Positions 23,293-30,862 of a stretch of DNA of 45,443 nt are shown piece after piece. The notes under the pieces are model-generated. The model worked only from the letters and a program-made list of their open reading frames with translations. It searched no databases and was not told the origin of the DNA. A program made the translations under genes and the position numbers. Location: positions 1 to 45,443 of the forward strand of contig JAEZRJ010000029.1 of NCBI GenBank assembly GCA_023412855.1, read 5' to 3'. The stretch comes from Bacillota bacterium (GTDB taxonomy: Bacteria > Bacillota > Clostridia > Lachnospirales > Lachnospiraceae). Positions within the stretch are counted from its first letter, which is position 1. Every line of letters starts with the position of its first letter.

Positions 23293-23904
23293 TCACTTCA
23301 GCAAATCGAGATTCAGAGATTCCGCTCCGGCCTCTCCTCCACCTTCCTTTAATAAATCGTCCTCCTCTTGGGGATTTAACTCTGCTCTGTTCACCCTCAC
23401 GATTTCCGCATAGCTATTCAGGTTATTGACAAAGCTCTCATAATGAGCAGTAGTCATATTCGCCGTCTGTGCGATTAAATTCTCTAGATTCGCCAGCATC
23501 TCGTCCGCATACTGCATTACCGCGGAGCGGATGTTGTTGGCTTCTATCGTGGCATTGTCCAAAATCTCCTGCGCCTGATGGGATGCCAGCGTCACCACCT
23601 CGTTAGCCTGTGCATATGCCTGCTGCATGATTTCATGCTCGTTAATAAGCTCGTTAGTATGCATCGTGGCCTCGTTGATCAAAGCCTCCGCTTTGGAACG
23701 CGCATCGTTCAAAATGGCTTCCTTGTTGCTTATGATTTTCTGATACCGCTTGATTTCATCGGGAGTTTTCATGCGAAGCTCTCTGAGCAATTCGTCAATT
23801 TCCTCTTTATTTACAATTATTTTCGTATTGGATAAAGGCTGATATTTACAACTGTCAACGTATTCCTCTATCTCGTCTATCAATTGTTCGATTCTACTGC
23901 TCAT
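23293..23904 (-). CDS. Coiled-coil protein of unknown function
   Basis: A 203-residue, largely helical, charged protein. Residues about 25-175 form a long predicted coiled coil rich in Ala, Glu and Asn (SKAEALINEATMHTNELIN..., ASHQAQEILDNATIEANNI), similar in general character to DivIVA-like or V-ATPase H-type helices, but I cannot place it in a named family. There is no signal peptide or membrane helix. ATG 23904 has AGGAG eight bases upstream. Position after rsmD and coaD suggests co-transcription. The acidic, Gly-rich end (EEDDLLKEGGGEAGAE) is probably flexible. Confidence 0.8.
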   Translation of the reverse strand: MSSRIEQLIDEIEEYVDSCKYQPLSNTKIIVNKEEIDELLRELRMKTPDEIKRYQKIISNKEAILNDARSKAEALINEATMHTNELINEHEIMQQAYAQANEVVTLASHQAQEILDNATIEANNIRSAVMQYADEMLANLENLIAQTANMTTAHYESFVNNLNSYAEIVRVNRAELNPQEEDDLLKEGGGEAGAESLNLDLLK

Positions 23905-23943
23905 ATACAAATCTCCTTTTGCGGTCAGCCGCGCATGACCATT

Positions 23944-24435
23944 TTATTCTCTTATAAATCCATATTTTTCATAAACAAGTTTAGCGATGAAGTCCGGCAC
24001 ACACATGGAAATATCCCCGTTAAAGCTGGCGATTTCCTTTACGCTGCTGGAGCTTAAGTAAGCATACTCCAGACTGGTAGTCAAAAACATAGTATCCAGC
24101 TCACCCCCTGAAAGCTTATGGTTGGTCTGGGCAATCTGTAACTCATATTCAAAATCGGTAATGGCACGAAGCCCTCTTACCGCTACATGTACACCTTTTT
24201 TCTTCGCATAATCGATCAACAAACCATTGAAAGAATCTATCTTTACATTCGGAATGTCCTTCGTCGCTTCCTGTAATATCTTAACACGTTCTTCCACAGA
24301 AAACAACGGAGTCTTTAAGTGATTATCCAACACGCTTACCGTTAATTCGTCAAAAATATTCGCCGTACGCTTTATTACATCCAGATGTCCGAAGGTCACC
24401 GGGTCAAAGCTTCCCGGATATATCGCAGATTTCAT
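23944..24435 (-). CDS. coaD: Phosphopantetheine adenylyltransferase
   Basis: CoaD catalyses the penultimate step of coenzyme A synthesis, transferring AMP to 4'-phosphopantetheine. The 163-residue protein starts with AIYPGSFDPVTFGHLDVIKR, including the T-x-G-H nucleotidyltransferase motif, and contains VRGLRAITDFEYELQIAQTN and YLSSSSVKEIASF, all diagnostic. The start at 24435 overlaps the rsmD stop by four bases (ATGA), the classic rsmD-coaD arrangement. Confidence 0.96.
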   Translation of the reverse strand: MKSAIYPGSFDPVTFGHLDVIKRTANIFDELTVSVLDNHLKTPLFSVEERVKILQEATKDIPNVKIDSFNGLLIDYAKKKGVHVAVRGLRAITDFEYELQIAQTNHKLSGGELDTMFLTTSLEYAYLSSSSVKEIASFNGDISMCVPDFIAKLVYEKYGFIRE

Positions 24436-25001
24436 TTGTTTGTCCCTTCTTTTATTATAAATACGTGTTTATTCGTTTTATAATTTTTTGTTTTCCAAAT
24501 TTTGAATCCAAAATTTTCCAGGCTGTTCAAATAAGAAAAGTCTGTTTCCAGCGCCGCTTCCACGACGATTAACGTATTTTCCGTCACATAAGGCTTGTCC
24601 GACAGCGTCCGGAGTATTTCTTTTTCAGCACCGGAGGCATAGGGCGGATCCATGAAAATAATGTCCGCTTCCTTTTCAGAAATCGTCGACAGAGCAGACA
24701 GAACATCCTGCTTTAAAAGCACTGCCTTATCCTCAAAGCCGGTAAATTTTACGTTCCAGGAAATACAGGAAAAAGCATCCTTGCCATTTTCCACAAAATA
24801 GGATTTTTTCGCCCCTCGGCTCAAAGCTTCTATTCCTATTCCTCCACTTCCGCTGAATAGGTCGATGAAAATACTGTCTGCCACATATGGCTGTAACATG
24901 TTGAATAAGGTCTCTTTTATTCTGTCGGTAGTAGGCCTCGTATCCAGCCCGTCAACCGTCTTCAATCTGAGGCTTCTCGCCGTTCCTGCTATTACTCTCA
25001 T
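24432..25001 (-). CDS. rsmD: 16S rRNA (guanine-966-N2)-methyltransferase RsmD
   Basis: A 189-residue SAM-dependent methyltransferase acting on G966 of 16S rRNA. Motifs seen are MRVIAGTARSLRL, RPTTDRIKETLFNML, the SAM-binding FIDLFSGSGGIGIEALSRGA and the catalytic DPPY. The frame is open upstream to 25127, but MRVIAGTARS is the family start and GGGAG lies just upstream of ATG 25001. It overlaps coaD by four bases. About 140 bases separate it from the topoisomerase A-subunit gene; no clear promoter was seen. Confidence 0.93.
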   Translation of the reverse strand: MRVIAGTARSLRLKTVDGLDTRPTTDRIKETLFNMLQPYVADSIFIDLFSGSGGIGIEALSRGAKKSYFVENGKDAFSCISWNVKFTGFEDKAVLLKQDVLSALSTISEKEADIIFMDPPYASGAEKEILRTLSDKPYVTENTLIVVEAALETDFSYLNSLENFGFKIWKTKNYKTNKHVFIIKEGTNK

Positions 25002-25143
25002 GTATGCTCCCGCTAATCCGCCGCCTGAGCGGATGAAATATTTAAATATAAAGTCAATTCTCAAAGCGTATTGCTTATTAATTCTACCATATATCAACAT
25101 ATTAATCGTTTCAAGGCTTGCGGTCAATCTTTTTTGCGAAATC

Positions 25144-27384
25144 TTATAGACGAATTTTAACGCCCTTCGTATCTCTCTTTCCTACTTTCAGCTTGTTCAG
25201 CTCTACCTTTTTATTTTTGTATTCTACCGTATTTTCTCCGGTTCCCATCGTATAGTAAACAGCTTCTACTCTATCCCCGTCGCTGAGTTTCATTCCGCGC
25301 ACGCCTACCGCACTCTTTTTCTTTTCGGGAATCTCATCCACCGGGAAGCGCAGGAAAAATCCGCCTGTGGTCTGAAGCACGATACTTTTCTGTCCGTCGA
25401 AGATTTCCACACTCACTACCTCATCTCCGTCAAGAAGCTTGGTAGCCGCTACCGTACGCTTCGTTACGTCAAATTCTCCGCCGTCTACGATTTTCAGCAT
25501 GGACAGCTTGGTAGAAAAGATGATCCGGTAGAGGTTGAGCCGTGACTGGCTGGTAGCCAATATGATTTCTTCCTTCTGCGAATTATAGTTGCTCACATTG
25601 TCCACCGGAACTCCCTTGTCCCTGAACTTTCCGAATGGCAGATCCAGCACCTTGATTGTATACAACTGTCCCTTATTTGTGAAAATGCAGATACGCCCAA
25701 CATTTTTGCAGGGGAATACGAATCGGTTCTCCGCATCCGCCGCTTCCTTGTTTCTTTCGTAGGTGGGGAGGTCTATTGTTTTTAAGTAGCCGAAACGGTC
25801 CATCAGGCACATGACTTCCATCTCTTCCAGCTTCTTTTCCTCATATACTGCTTCTGCGCCGTTTTCCACCACGGTCCTTCTGGGACGTCCATATTCCTTC
25901 TTGATGGCATCCAGCTCGTTCATGATTACCTGCGCCATGGAATCCCTGCGGTCAAGTATATCCTCGTACCGGTAAATATTTGCCATAGTCTCCTCGTGCT
26001 GACTGATCAAAGCCTCTATTTCCAGACCGATCAGCCGGTAAAGGCGCATATCCAGAATCGCGTCCGCCTGCTTTTCGGAGAACATAAGCTGAGCCGCCAT
26101 GATTTTGGACTCCTTGGAACGGAACTTGATTCCGTCCACTACACCCTCTATCAGACAAGCCTTGGCCATGGCACGGTCCTTGCTTCCGCGCAGTATCTCT
26201 ATAATCAAATCAATGACATTACAAGCCTTGATAAGCCCTTCTTGTATTTCCTTACGTTCCAGCTCCTTCCGAAGAAGGGTCTCATACTTCCTTTTCGCAA
26301 CTTCGAACTGAAAATCAACACTGGCCTTAATAATCTGTTTTAACCCCAAGGTTTCCGGCCTGCCGTCCGCAATGGCCAGCATATTGACCCCGAAGGTATC
26401 TTCCAGCCTCGTCTTCTTGTAGAGCATATTTGTAAAGTTCTCTACATCGGCATCCTTTCTAAGCTCGATGACTATGCGGATGCCCTCCTTGGAGGACTGA
26501 TTGGAAATATCTACGATATCCTGTGTCTTCTTCGTCTCCGCAAGGCTCGCCACATCGGAAAGGAACTTAGATATGCCCTGACCTATCATAGGATAAGGGA
26601 TTTGTGTAATGACCAGATTGGTCTTTCCCCCCTTACTCTTTTCTACCTCGATTTTACCGCGGACCTTGATCTTGCCGGCTCCGGTCTCATAGATTTCCAG
26701 AAGCTCGTCCTTGTTGATTACAATGCCTCCCGTGGGAAAATCCGGGCCCTTCACGTATTTCATCAGCTCTCTGACGGTGATGTTCTCATCCTTCATGTAA
26801 GCTCTGGTGGCATCGATGACCTCGGAAAGATTGTGGGGAGGGATACTGGTCGCCATACCTACCGCGATTCCTTCCGAACCATTCACTAGAAGGTTCGGAA
26901 TCTTTACCGGCAGTACGGACGGTTCCCTTTCCGTTTCATCGAAGTTCGGAATGAAATCTACTACATCCTTATCGAGATCGGCGAGAAACGCCTCTTGCGT
27001 TATCTTCTGAAGTCTCGCCTCCGTATACCTCATAGCCGCTGCACCATCTCCTTCGATATTGCCGAAGTTACCATGTCCGTCCACTAATGGCATTCCCTTC
27101 TTAAAGTCCTGGGTCATGACAACAAGAGCTTCATAAATGGAGCTATCCCCGTGAGGATGATACTTACCCATAGTATCTCCCACAATACGGGCGCTCTTGC
27201 GGAATGGTCTGTCATATCTCATTCCGAGCTCGTGCATATCGTACAGTGTCCTTCTCTGCACCGGCTTCAGGCCGTCCCTCACGTCTGGGAGCGCTCTTGC
27301 AATAATAACGCTCATCGCGTAGTCAATATATGATTTTTGCATAACCTCCGAATACTCGGTCTTAATAATTCTGCTGTCGTCCAT
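25144..27384 (-). CDS. parC: Type IIA topoisomerase subunit A, topoisomerase IV-like
   Basis: The 746-residue subunit has the breakage-reunion domain with catalytic Tyr120 in AAMRYTEARL and the fluoroquinolone region HPHGDSSIYEA (Ser81, Glu85, the susceptible type). DIVDISNQSSKEGIRIVIELRKD and LILDMRLYRL-like coiled-coil elements follow. The C-terminal beta-pinwheel is present, but I find no GyrA-box (QRRGGKG). Lack of that box and pairing with the adjacent B subunit favour a ParC-like decatenase over gyrase. It decatenates chromosomes, working with the upstream gene. The start at 27384 follows GAGGGGTAGAAC; it begins 22 bases after the B-subunit gene. Confidence 0.82.
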   Translation of the reverse strand: MDDSRIIKTEYSEVMQKSYIDYAMSVIIARALPDVRDGLKPVQRRTLYDMHELGMRYDRPFRKSARIVGDTMGKYHPHGDSSIYEALVVMTQDFKKGMPLVDGHGNFGNIEGDGAAAMRYTEARLQKITQEAFLADLDKDVVDFIPNFDETEREPSVLPVKIPNLLVNGSEGIAVGMATSIPPHNLSEVIDATRAYMKDENITVRELMKYVKGPDFPTGGIVINKDELLEIYETGAGKIKVRGKIEVEKSKGGKTNLVITQIPYPMIGQGISKFLSDVASLAETKKTQDIVDISNQSSKEGIRIVIELRKDADVENFTNMLYKKTRLEDTFGVNMLAIADGRPETLGLKQIIKASVDFQFEVAKRKYETLLRKELERKEIQEGLIKACNVIDLIIEILRGSKDRAMAKACLIEGVVDGIKFRSKESKIMAAQLMFSEKQADAILDMRLYRLIGLEIEALISQHEETMANIYRYEDILDRRDSMAQVIMNELDAIKKEYGRPRRTVVENGAEAVYEEKKLEEMEVMCLMDRFGYLKTIDLPTYERNKEAADAENRFVFPCKNVGRICIFTNKGQLYTIKVLDLPFGKFRDKGVPVDNVSNYNSQKEEIILATSQSRLNLYRIIFSTKLSMLKIVDGGEFDVTKRTVAATKLLDGDEVVSVEIFDGQKSIVLQTTGGFFLRFPVDEIPEKKKSAVGVRGMKLSDGDRVEAVYYTMGTGENTVEYKNKKVELNKLKVGKRDTKGVKIRL

Positions 27385-27406
27385 GTTCTACCCCTCTGAT
27401 TCCTTC

Positions 27407-29329
27407 TTACACATCCAGCTCTGCATCAGCCGCATGCTCATAAATAAATGCTTTTCTGGGAGGAACCTCCGTCCCCATCAGCATTTCTGTCACCTCGGAA
27501 GCCATTCTTGCATCCTCGATCTCTACCAGTTTCAAAAGTCTGGTTTCAGGATTAAGGGTTGTCTCCCAAAGTTGATCTGCATCCATTTCCCCCAGGCCCT
27601 TGTACCTTTGCAAGGTAAAGGAACCCTTGTGATGCTTCCGGTATTTTTCCAACGCCTTATCGTCATAGAGGTATTCCTCTTTTCCTTTGGCAGGCATGGC
27701 TTTATATAAGGGCGGCATGGCGATATATACATGTCCCTCAAAGATGAGCTCCGGCATGAAGCGGTAAAACAGCGTTAATAAGAGTGTTGAAATATGGGCT
27801 CCGTCTACGTCGGCATCGGCCATAATGATAATCTTATCATAACGCAGCTTGGAAATGTCGAAATCATTGCCGTAGCCTTCGGAAAAACCGCATCCAAAGG
27901 TGTTTATCATCGTCTTAATTTCTGCATTTGCAAGTATTTTGTCAATACTTGCTTTTTCTACGTTAAGAATCTTGCCGCGGATGGGTAAAATCGCCTGAAA
28001 TGCACGATTTCTTGCAGTTTTTGCACTTCCCCCCGCAGAATCTCCCTCTACTATAAATATTTCACAACGGGAAGCATCTCTGGATTCGCAGTTAGCAAGC
28101 TTTCCGTTGGAATCGAAGGAAAATTTCTGCTTGGTGAGCATATTCGTCTTTGCCTTTTCCTCTGACTTTCGGATTTTGGCCGCTTTTTCTGCGCAGCCGA
28201 TAATATTTTTCAAAGTCTCCAGATTACGGTCGAAGTAATGTACGATTTCATCCCCCGTCACCTTGCTCACTACCTTGGCTGCATCCTGATTGTCCAGCTT
28301 CGTTTTCGTCTGCCCTTCGAATCTGGGGTCCGGGTGCTTGATCGATACCACTGCCGTCATTCCGTTTCGCACGTCGGCTCCGGTAAAGTTCACATCCTTT
28401 TCCTTCAGGATGTTAAGCTCTCTGGCATAGTTGTTGATCGCGTTGGTGAACATGGTTTTAAAGCCGGTCAGATGAGTGCCGCCTTCTGCATTGTATATAT
28501 TATTGCAAAAACCGAGTACATTCTCGTGAAATTCATTCACATACTGAAAAGCCAACTCGACGGATATGCCTTCGCTTTCTCCGCTGAAATAAATAACGTC
28601 GTGAATGCTCTCCTTCGTCTTGTTCATATCCCGGATGAAACCTACAATGCCTTCAGGCTCGTGATATTCAATATATTCGGTTTCAACCTTTCTTTTATCC
28701 TCGTATATAATCGTAAGCGCCGGATTCAAATATGCCGTCTCATGAAGGCGGCTTTTCACTTCATCCTCCTTAAAGCGCGTCTTATCAAAAATCGTATCGT
28801 CCGGAAGGAAGTTTACCTTCGTTCCTGTCTCTCTGGATTTGCCGATAACGGGAAGCAGCCCGTTTTGCAGCTCGATGACCGGATTGCCTCTCTCGTATTT
28901 ATCCTCATAAATAAATCCGCCATTTTTTACTTGAACCGTCAGATATGCCGATAAAGCGTTTACAACAGAGGAACCCACCCCGTGCAGTCCTCCGCTGGTC
29001 TTATAAGCAGAATCATCGAATTTACCGCCCGCATGCAGGGTTGTAAAGACGAGACGCTCTGCACTCACGCCCTTTTCATGCATGCCTACCGGAATGCCTC
29101 GCCCGTTATCATCTACGGTCGCGGAGCCATCCGCCTCCAGCGTTACCTTTATCGTATCACAATAGCCGGCGAGATGCTCGTCCACCGCATTGTCCACAAT
29201 TTCATATATCAGATGATTCAAGCCCTTGGTTGAAACGCTTCCTATGTACATTCCCGGTCTTTTTCTGACCGCTTCCAATCCTTCCAAAACGGTAATGCTC
29301 GAAGCATCATAGGTACCCTCTCTAGCCAT
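27407..29329 (-). CDS. parE: Type IIA topoisomerase subunit B, topoisomerase IV-like
   Basis: A 640-residue ATPase subunit. The GHKL domain shows EIVDNAVDEHLAGYC, VDDNGRGIPVG and GGLHGVGSSVVNALS. The Toprim domain shows EGDSAGGSAKTARNRAFQAILPIRGKILNVEKAS and the metal-binding IIMADADVDGAHI. C-terminal QRYKGLGEMDADQLWETTLNP is conserved in GyrB and ParE alike. The assignment as ParE depends on its partner lacking a GyrA-box and on the absence of dnaA-recF-type neighbours; a second gyrase-like pair is the alternative. It has its own promoter (29374-29402) and heads the run parE-parC-rsmD-coaD-coiled coil. Confidence 0.82.
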   Translation of the reverse strand: MAREGTYDASSITVLEGLEAVRKRPGMYIGSVSTKGLNHLIYEIVDNAVDEHLAGYCDTIKVTLEADGSATVDDNGRGIPVGMHEKGVSAERLVFTTLHAGGKFDDSAYKTSGGLHGVGSSVVNALSAYLTVQVKNGGFIYEDKYERGNPVIELQNGLLPVIGKSRETGTKVNFLPDDTIFDKTRFKEDEVKSRLHETAYLNPALTIIYEDKRKVETEYIEYHEPEGIVGFIRDMNKTKESIHDVIYFSGESEGISVELAFQYVNEFHENVLGFCNNIYNAEGGTHLTGFKTMFTNAINNYARELNILKEKDVNFTGADVRNGMTAVVSIKHPDPRFEGQTKTKLDNQDAAKVVSKVTGDEIVHYFDRNLETLKNIIGCAEKAAKIRKSEEKAKTNMLTKQKFSFDSNGKLANCESRDASRCEIFIVEGDSAGGSAKTARNRAFQAILPIRGKILNVEKASIDKILANAEIKTMINTFGCGFSEGYGNDFDISKLRYDKIIIMADADVDGAHISTLLLTLFYRFMPELIFEGHVYIAMPPLYKAMPAKGKEEYLYDDKALEKYRKHHKGSFTLQRYKGLGEMDADQLWETTLNPETRLLKLVEIEDARMASEVTEMLMGTEVPPRKAFIYEHAADAELDV

Positions 29330-29373
29330 TTACTACACCCTCTCTCATAATTGTTTATAAAAACACACAATGT

Positions 29374-29402
29374 AGTATACCATATACTTTGTACATTGGA
29401 AA
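29374..29402 (-). promoter_or_regulatory. Probable parE promoter
   Basis: On minus, TTTCCA, 17 bases, TATACT, with a leader of about 40 bases before the parE start. Confidence 0.6.
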
Positions 29403-29456
29403 GTGAAAAAATACCGTATATAGTGGCTATTTCCCAGGAGCATTCTCCTAATTACA

Positions 29457-29748
29457 GAACAAAAGTGTGCTTCACACACTCCCACGACCAAGTACTTCGG
29501 CAGCACAGCTTTTGTTCCGCGCGCAGCTGTGCATCTATCTTTCTTTCATAGGCGCACTTTCCTATGAAAGAACAAAAGTGTGCTTCACACACTCCCACGA
29601 CCAAGTACTTTGGCAGCACAGCTTTTGTTCCGCGCGCAGCTGTGCATCTATCTTTCTTTCATAGGCGCACTTTCCTATGAAAGAACAAAAGTGTGCTTCG
29701 CACACTCCCACGACCAAGTACTTCGGCAGCACAGCTTTTGTTCTGCGC
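29457..29748 (+). repeat. 113-bp tandem repeat, about 2.6 copies
   Basis: Units start at 29457, 29570 and 29683, nearly identical (single-base changes such as CTTCGG/CTTTGG and CTTCAC/CTTCGC). Each unit holds a long imperfect hairpin, arms GAACAAAAGTGTGCT and AGCACAGCTTTTGTTC, then a GCGCGCAGCTGTGC block, then a perfect hairpin CTTTCATAGG/CCTATGAAAG. The third unit stops after TTTTGTTCTGCGCA. It occupies the gap between the degV terminator and the parE promoter. Frames inside it are open by chance. Confidence 0.9.
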
Positions 29749-29778
29749 ACGTTTCTGCACATCGTTTACCCGTAGGGC

Positions 29779-29859
29779 AACACGAGTGTTTTTCACTCGT
29801 GTTTAATCATAGGAAGACTATCCTTTCACCTGTTAAAACAGCAATGTTTTTCCTATGAT
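29779..29859. repeat. Two inverted repeats next to the tandem array
   Basis: AACACGAGTG and CACTCGTGTT form a perfect 10-bp stem around TTTTT (29779-29803). ATCATAGGAA (29806-29815) and TTCCTATGAT (29850-29859) are a second perfect 10-bp pair with a 34-base loop. They share the CATAGGAA/TTCCTATG core with the tandem unit and may be its outer boundary. Confidence 0.6.
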
Positions 29860-29861
29860 AT

Positions 29862-29898
29862 AAAAAACGGCCGCCCGGACAAATGCCGGACATGCCGC
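29862..29898 (-). terminator. Terminator of the DegV-family gene
   Basis: On minus a GC-rich stem (GGC-N2-GTCCGG with CCGGGC-N-GCC) is followed by TTTTTT. Confidence 0.75.
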
Positions 29899-29913
29899 TT
29901 ATAAAGCCTCATT

Positions 29914-30783
29914 TTATTTACTTTTCTTACAGCAGGCAACTGCCAGGGCACCCGGCCCAATATGGCAGGCTACGCTGAGAGACAAAGGCGCTACATGCAC
30001 ATCGAAATCCGGAAATGTTTGCAGCAGCTCCTCTTTAAAAGTAAGCGCCATTTCCTCATTGTAGGTATAGGCAATCTGCAGCCATATATTATCTCTGTCA
30101 GCTCCTCCCAAACGATTGTTCATATCATTTTTAATCGCCGTAGTCATAAGCGATTTCCCTTGCGTGGTAGTTCTCGCCTTAGCGAAGGCATCCAGCTTGT
30201 CTCCCTGAATCTGAAGCACCGGCTTTAATTTAAGCAGAGTACCGAGAGCAGCCGCCGCCGGAGTAATCCTTCCTCCCTTTTTGAGATAATACAAGGTATC
30301 CAGCATAATGTAAATACTGGAATTGTATTTATCGGCTTCAAGAAAATCTTTAATTTCCTGGCCGCTCTTTCCTTCTTCCGCCAGCCTCTTCGCATCCAAA
30401 GCCGACTGCCTTTGTGTAACTGAAATCCGTTGGTTATTGACGACATGTACCTTCCCGTCATATTCTCTCGCCAGCATCAGCGCGCTCTGAAAGGAGCCGG
30501 AAAGGCCGCTGGACATAGGGATATGCACGACCTCATCGAAGTCTTTGAGTAAATTGCTCCATAAGTTCATAACAGCCTCCGGAGATGGTTGACTGGTAAC
30601 TACGCTGTCGCCCGCCGCCAGTCTGTTATAGAATTGCTCCTGAGACAAATCGATATCTTCAAAATAAGTCACATCATTAATCATAAAAGGCATAGGCAAT
30701 ACGTGTATTCCCAATTCCTTCGCCTGTACCTGCGTAATTCCGCTGTTACTGTCCGTTACAATTGCAATATTTGCCAATTTCAT
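29914..30783 (-). CDS. DegV-family fatty-acid-binding protein (FakB-like)
   Basis: A 289-residue DegV-family protein. These bind a fatty acid and present it to the kinase FakA for phosphorylation. Motifs are VTDSNSGITQVQAKEL at the N-terminus, VVTSQPSPE, MSSGLSGSFQSALMLA (carboxylate-binding segment) and YLKKGGRITPAAAALGTLLKLKPVL. ATG 30783 has GAGG nine bases upstream and starts just before the first strand; 30798 is an alternative. A fakA gene lies 2.2 kb upstream on the same strand, with recG between, so the pair probably works together. Confidence 0.9.
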   Translation of the reverse strand: MKLANIAIVTDSNSGITQVQAKELGIHVLPMPFMINDVTYFEDIDLSQEQFYNRLAAGDSVVTSQPSPEAVMNLWSNLLKDFDEVVHIPMSSGLSGSFQSALMLAREYDGKVHVVNNQRISVTQRQSALDAKRLAEEGKSGQEIKDFLEADKYNSSIYIMLDTLYYLKKGGRITPAAAALGTLLKLKPVLQIQGDKLDAFAKARTTTQGKSLMTTAIKNDMNNRLGGADRDNIWLQIAYTYNEEMALTFKEELLQTFPDFDVHVAPLSLSVACHIGPGALAVACCKKSK

Positions 30784-30862
30784 TTCCGGTATCCTCATGC
30801 ATAAACATCATGCGATGGATACCTCTCCTTCCACTCTTATGTTTTCTTATTATATATTACTG

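Noticed and set aside
29457..29748. CRISPR-like array
   Set aside because: Only about 2.6 units with a 113-bp period, no short repeats alternating with unique spacers, and no cas genes nearby.
29351..29858. Several overlapping short ORFs in the 113-bp tandem repeat
   Set aside because: They repeat the same non-protein-like sequence in both strands and have no start signals; the sequence is explained by hairpin repeats.
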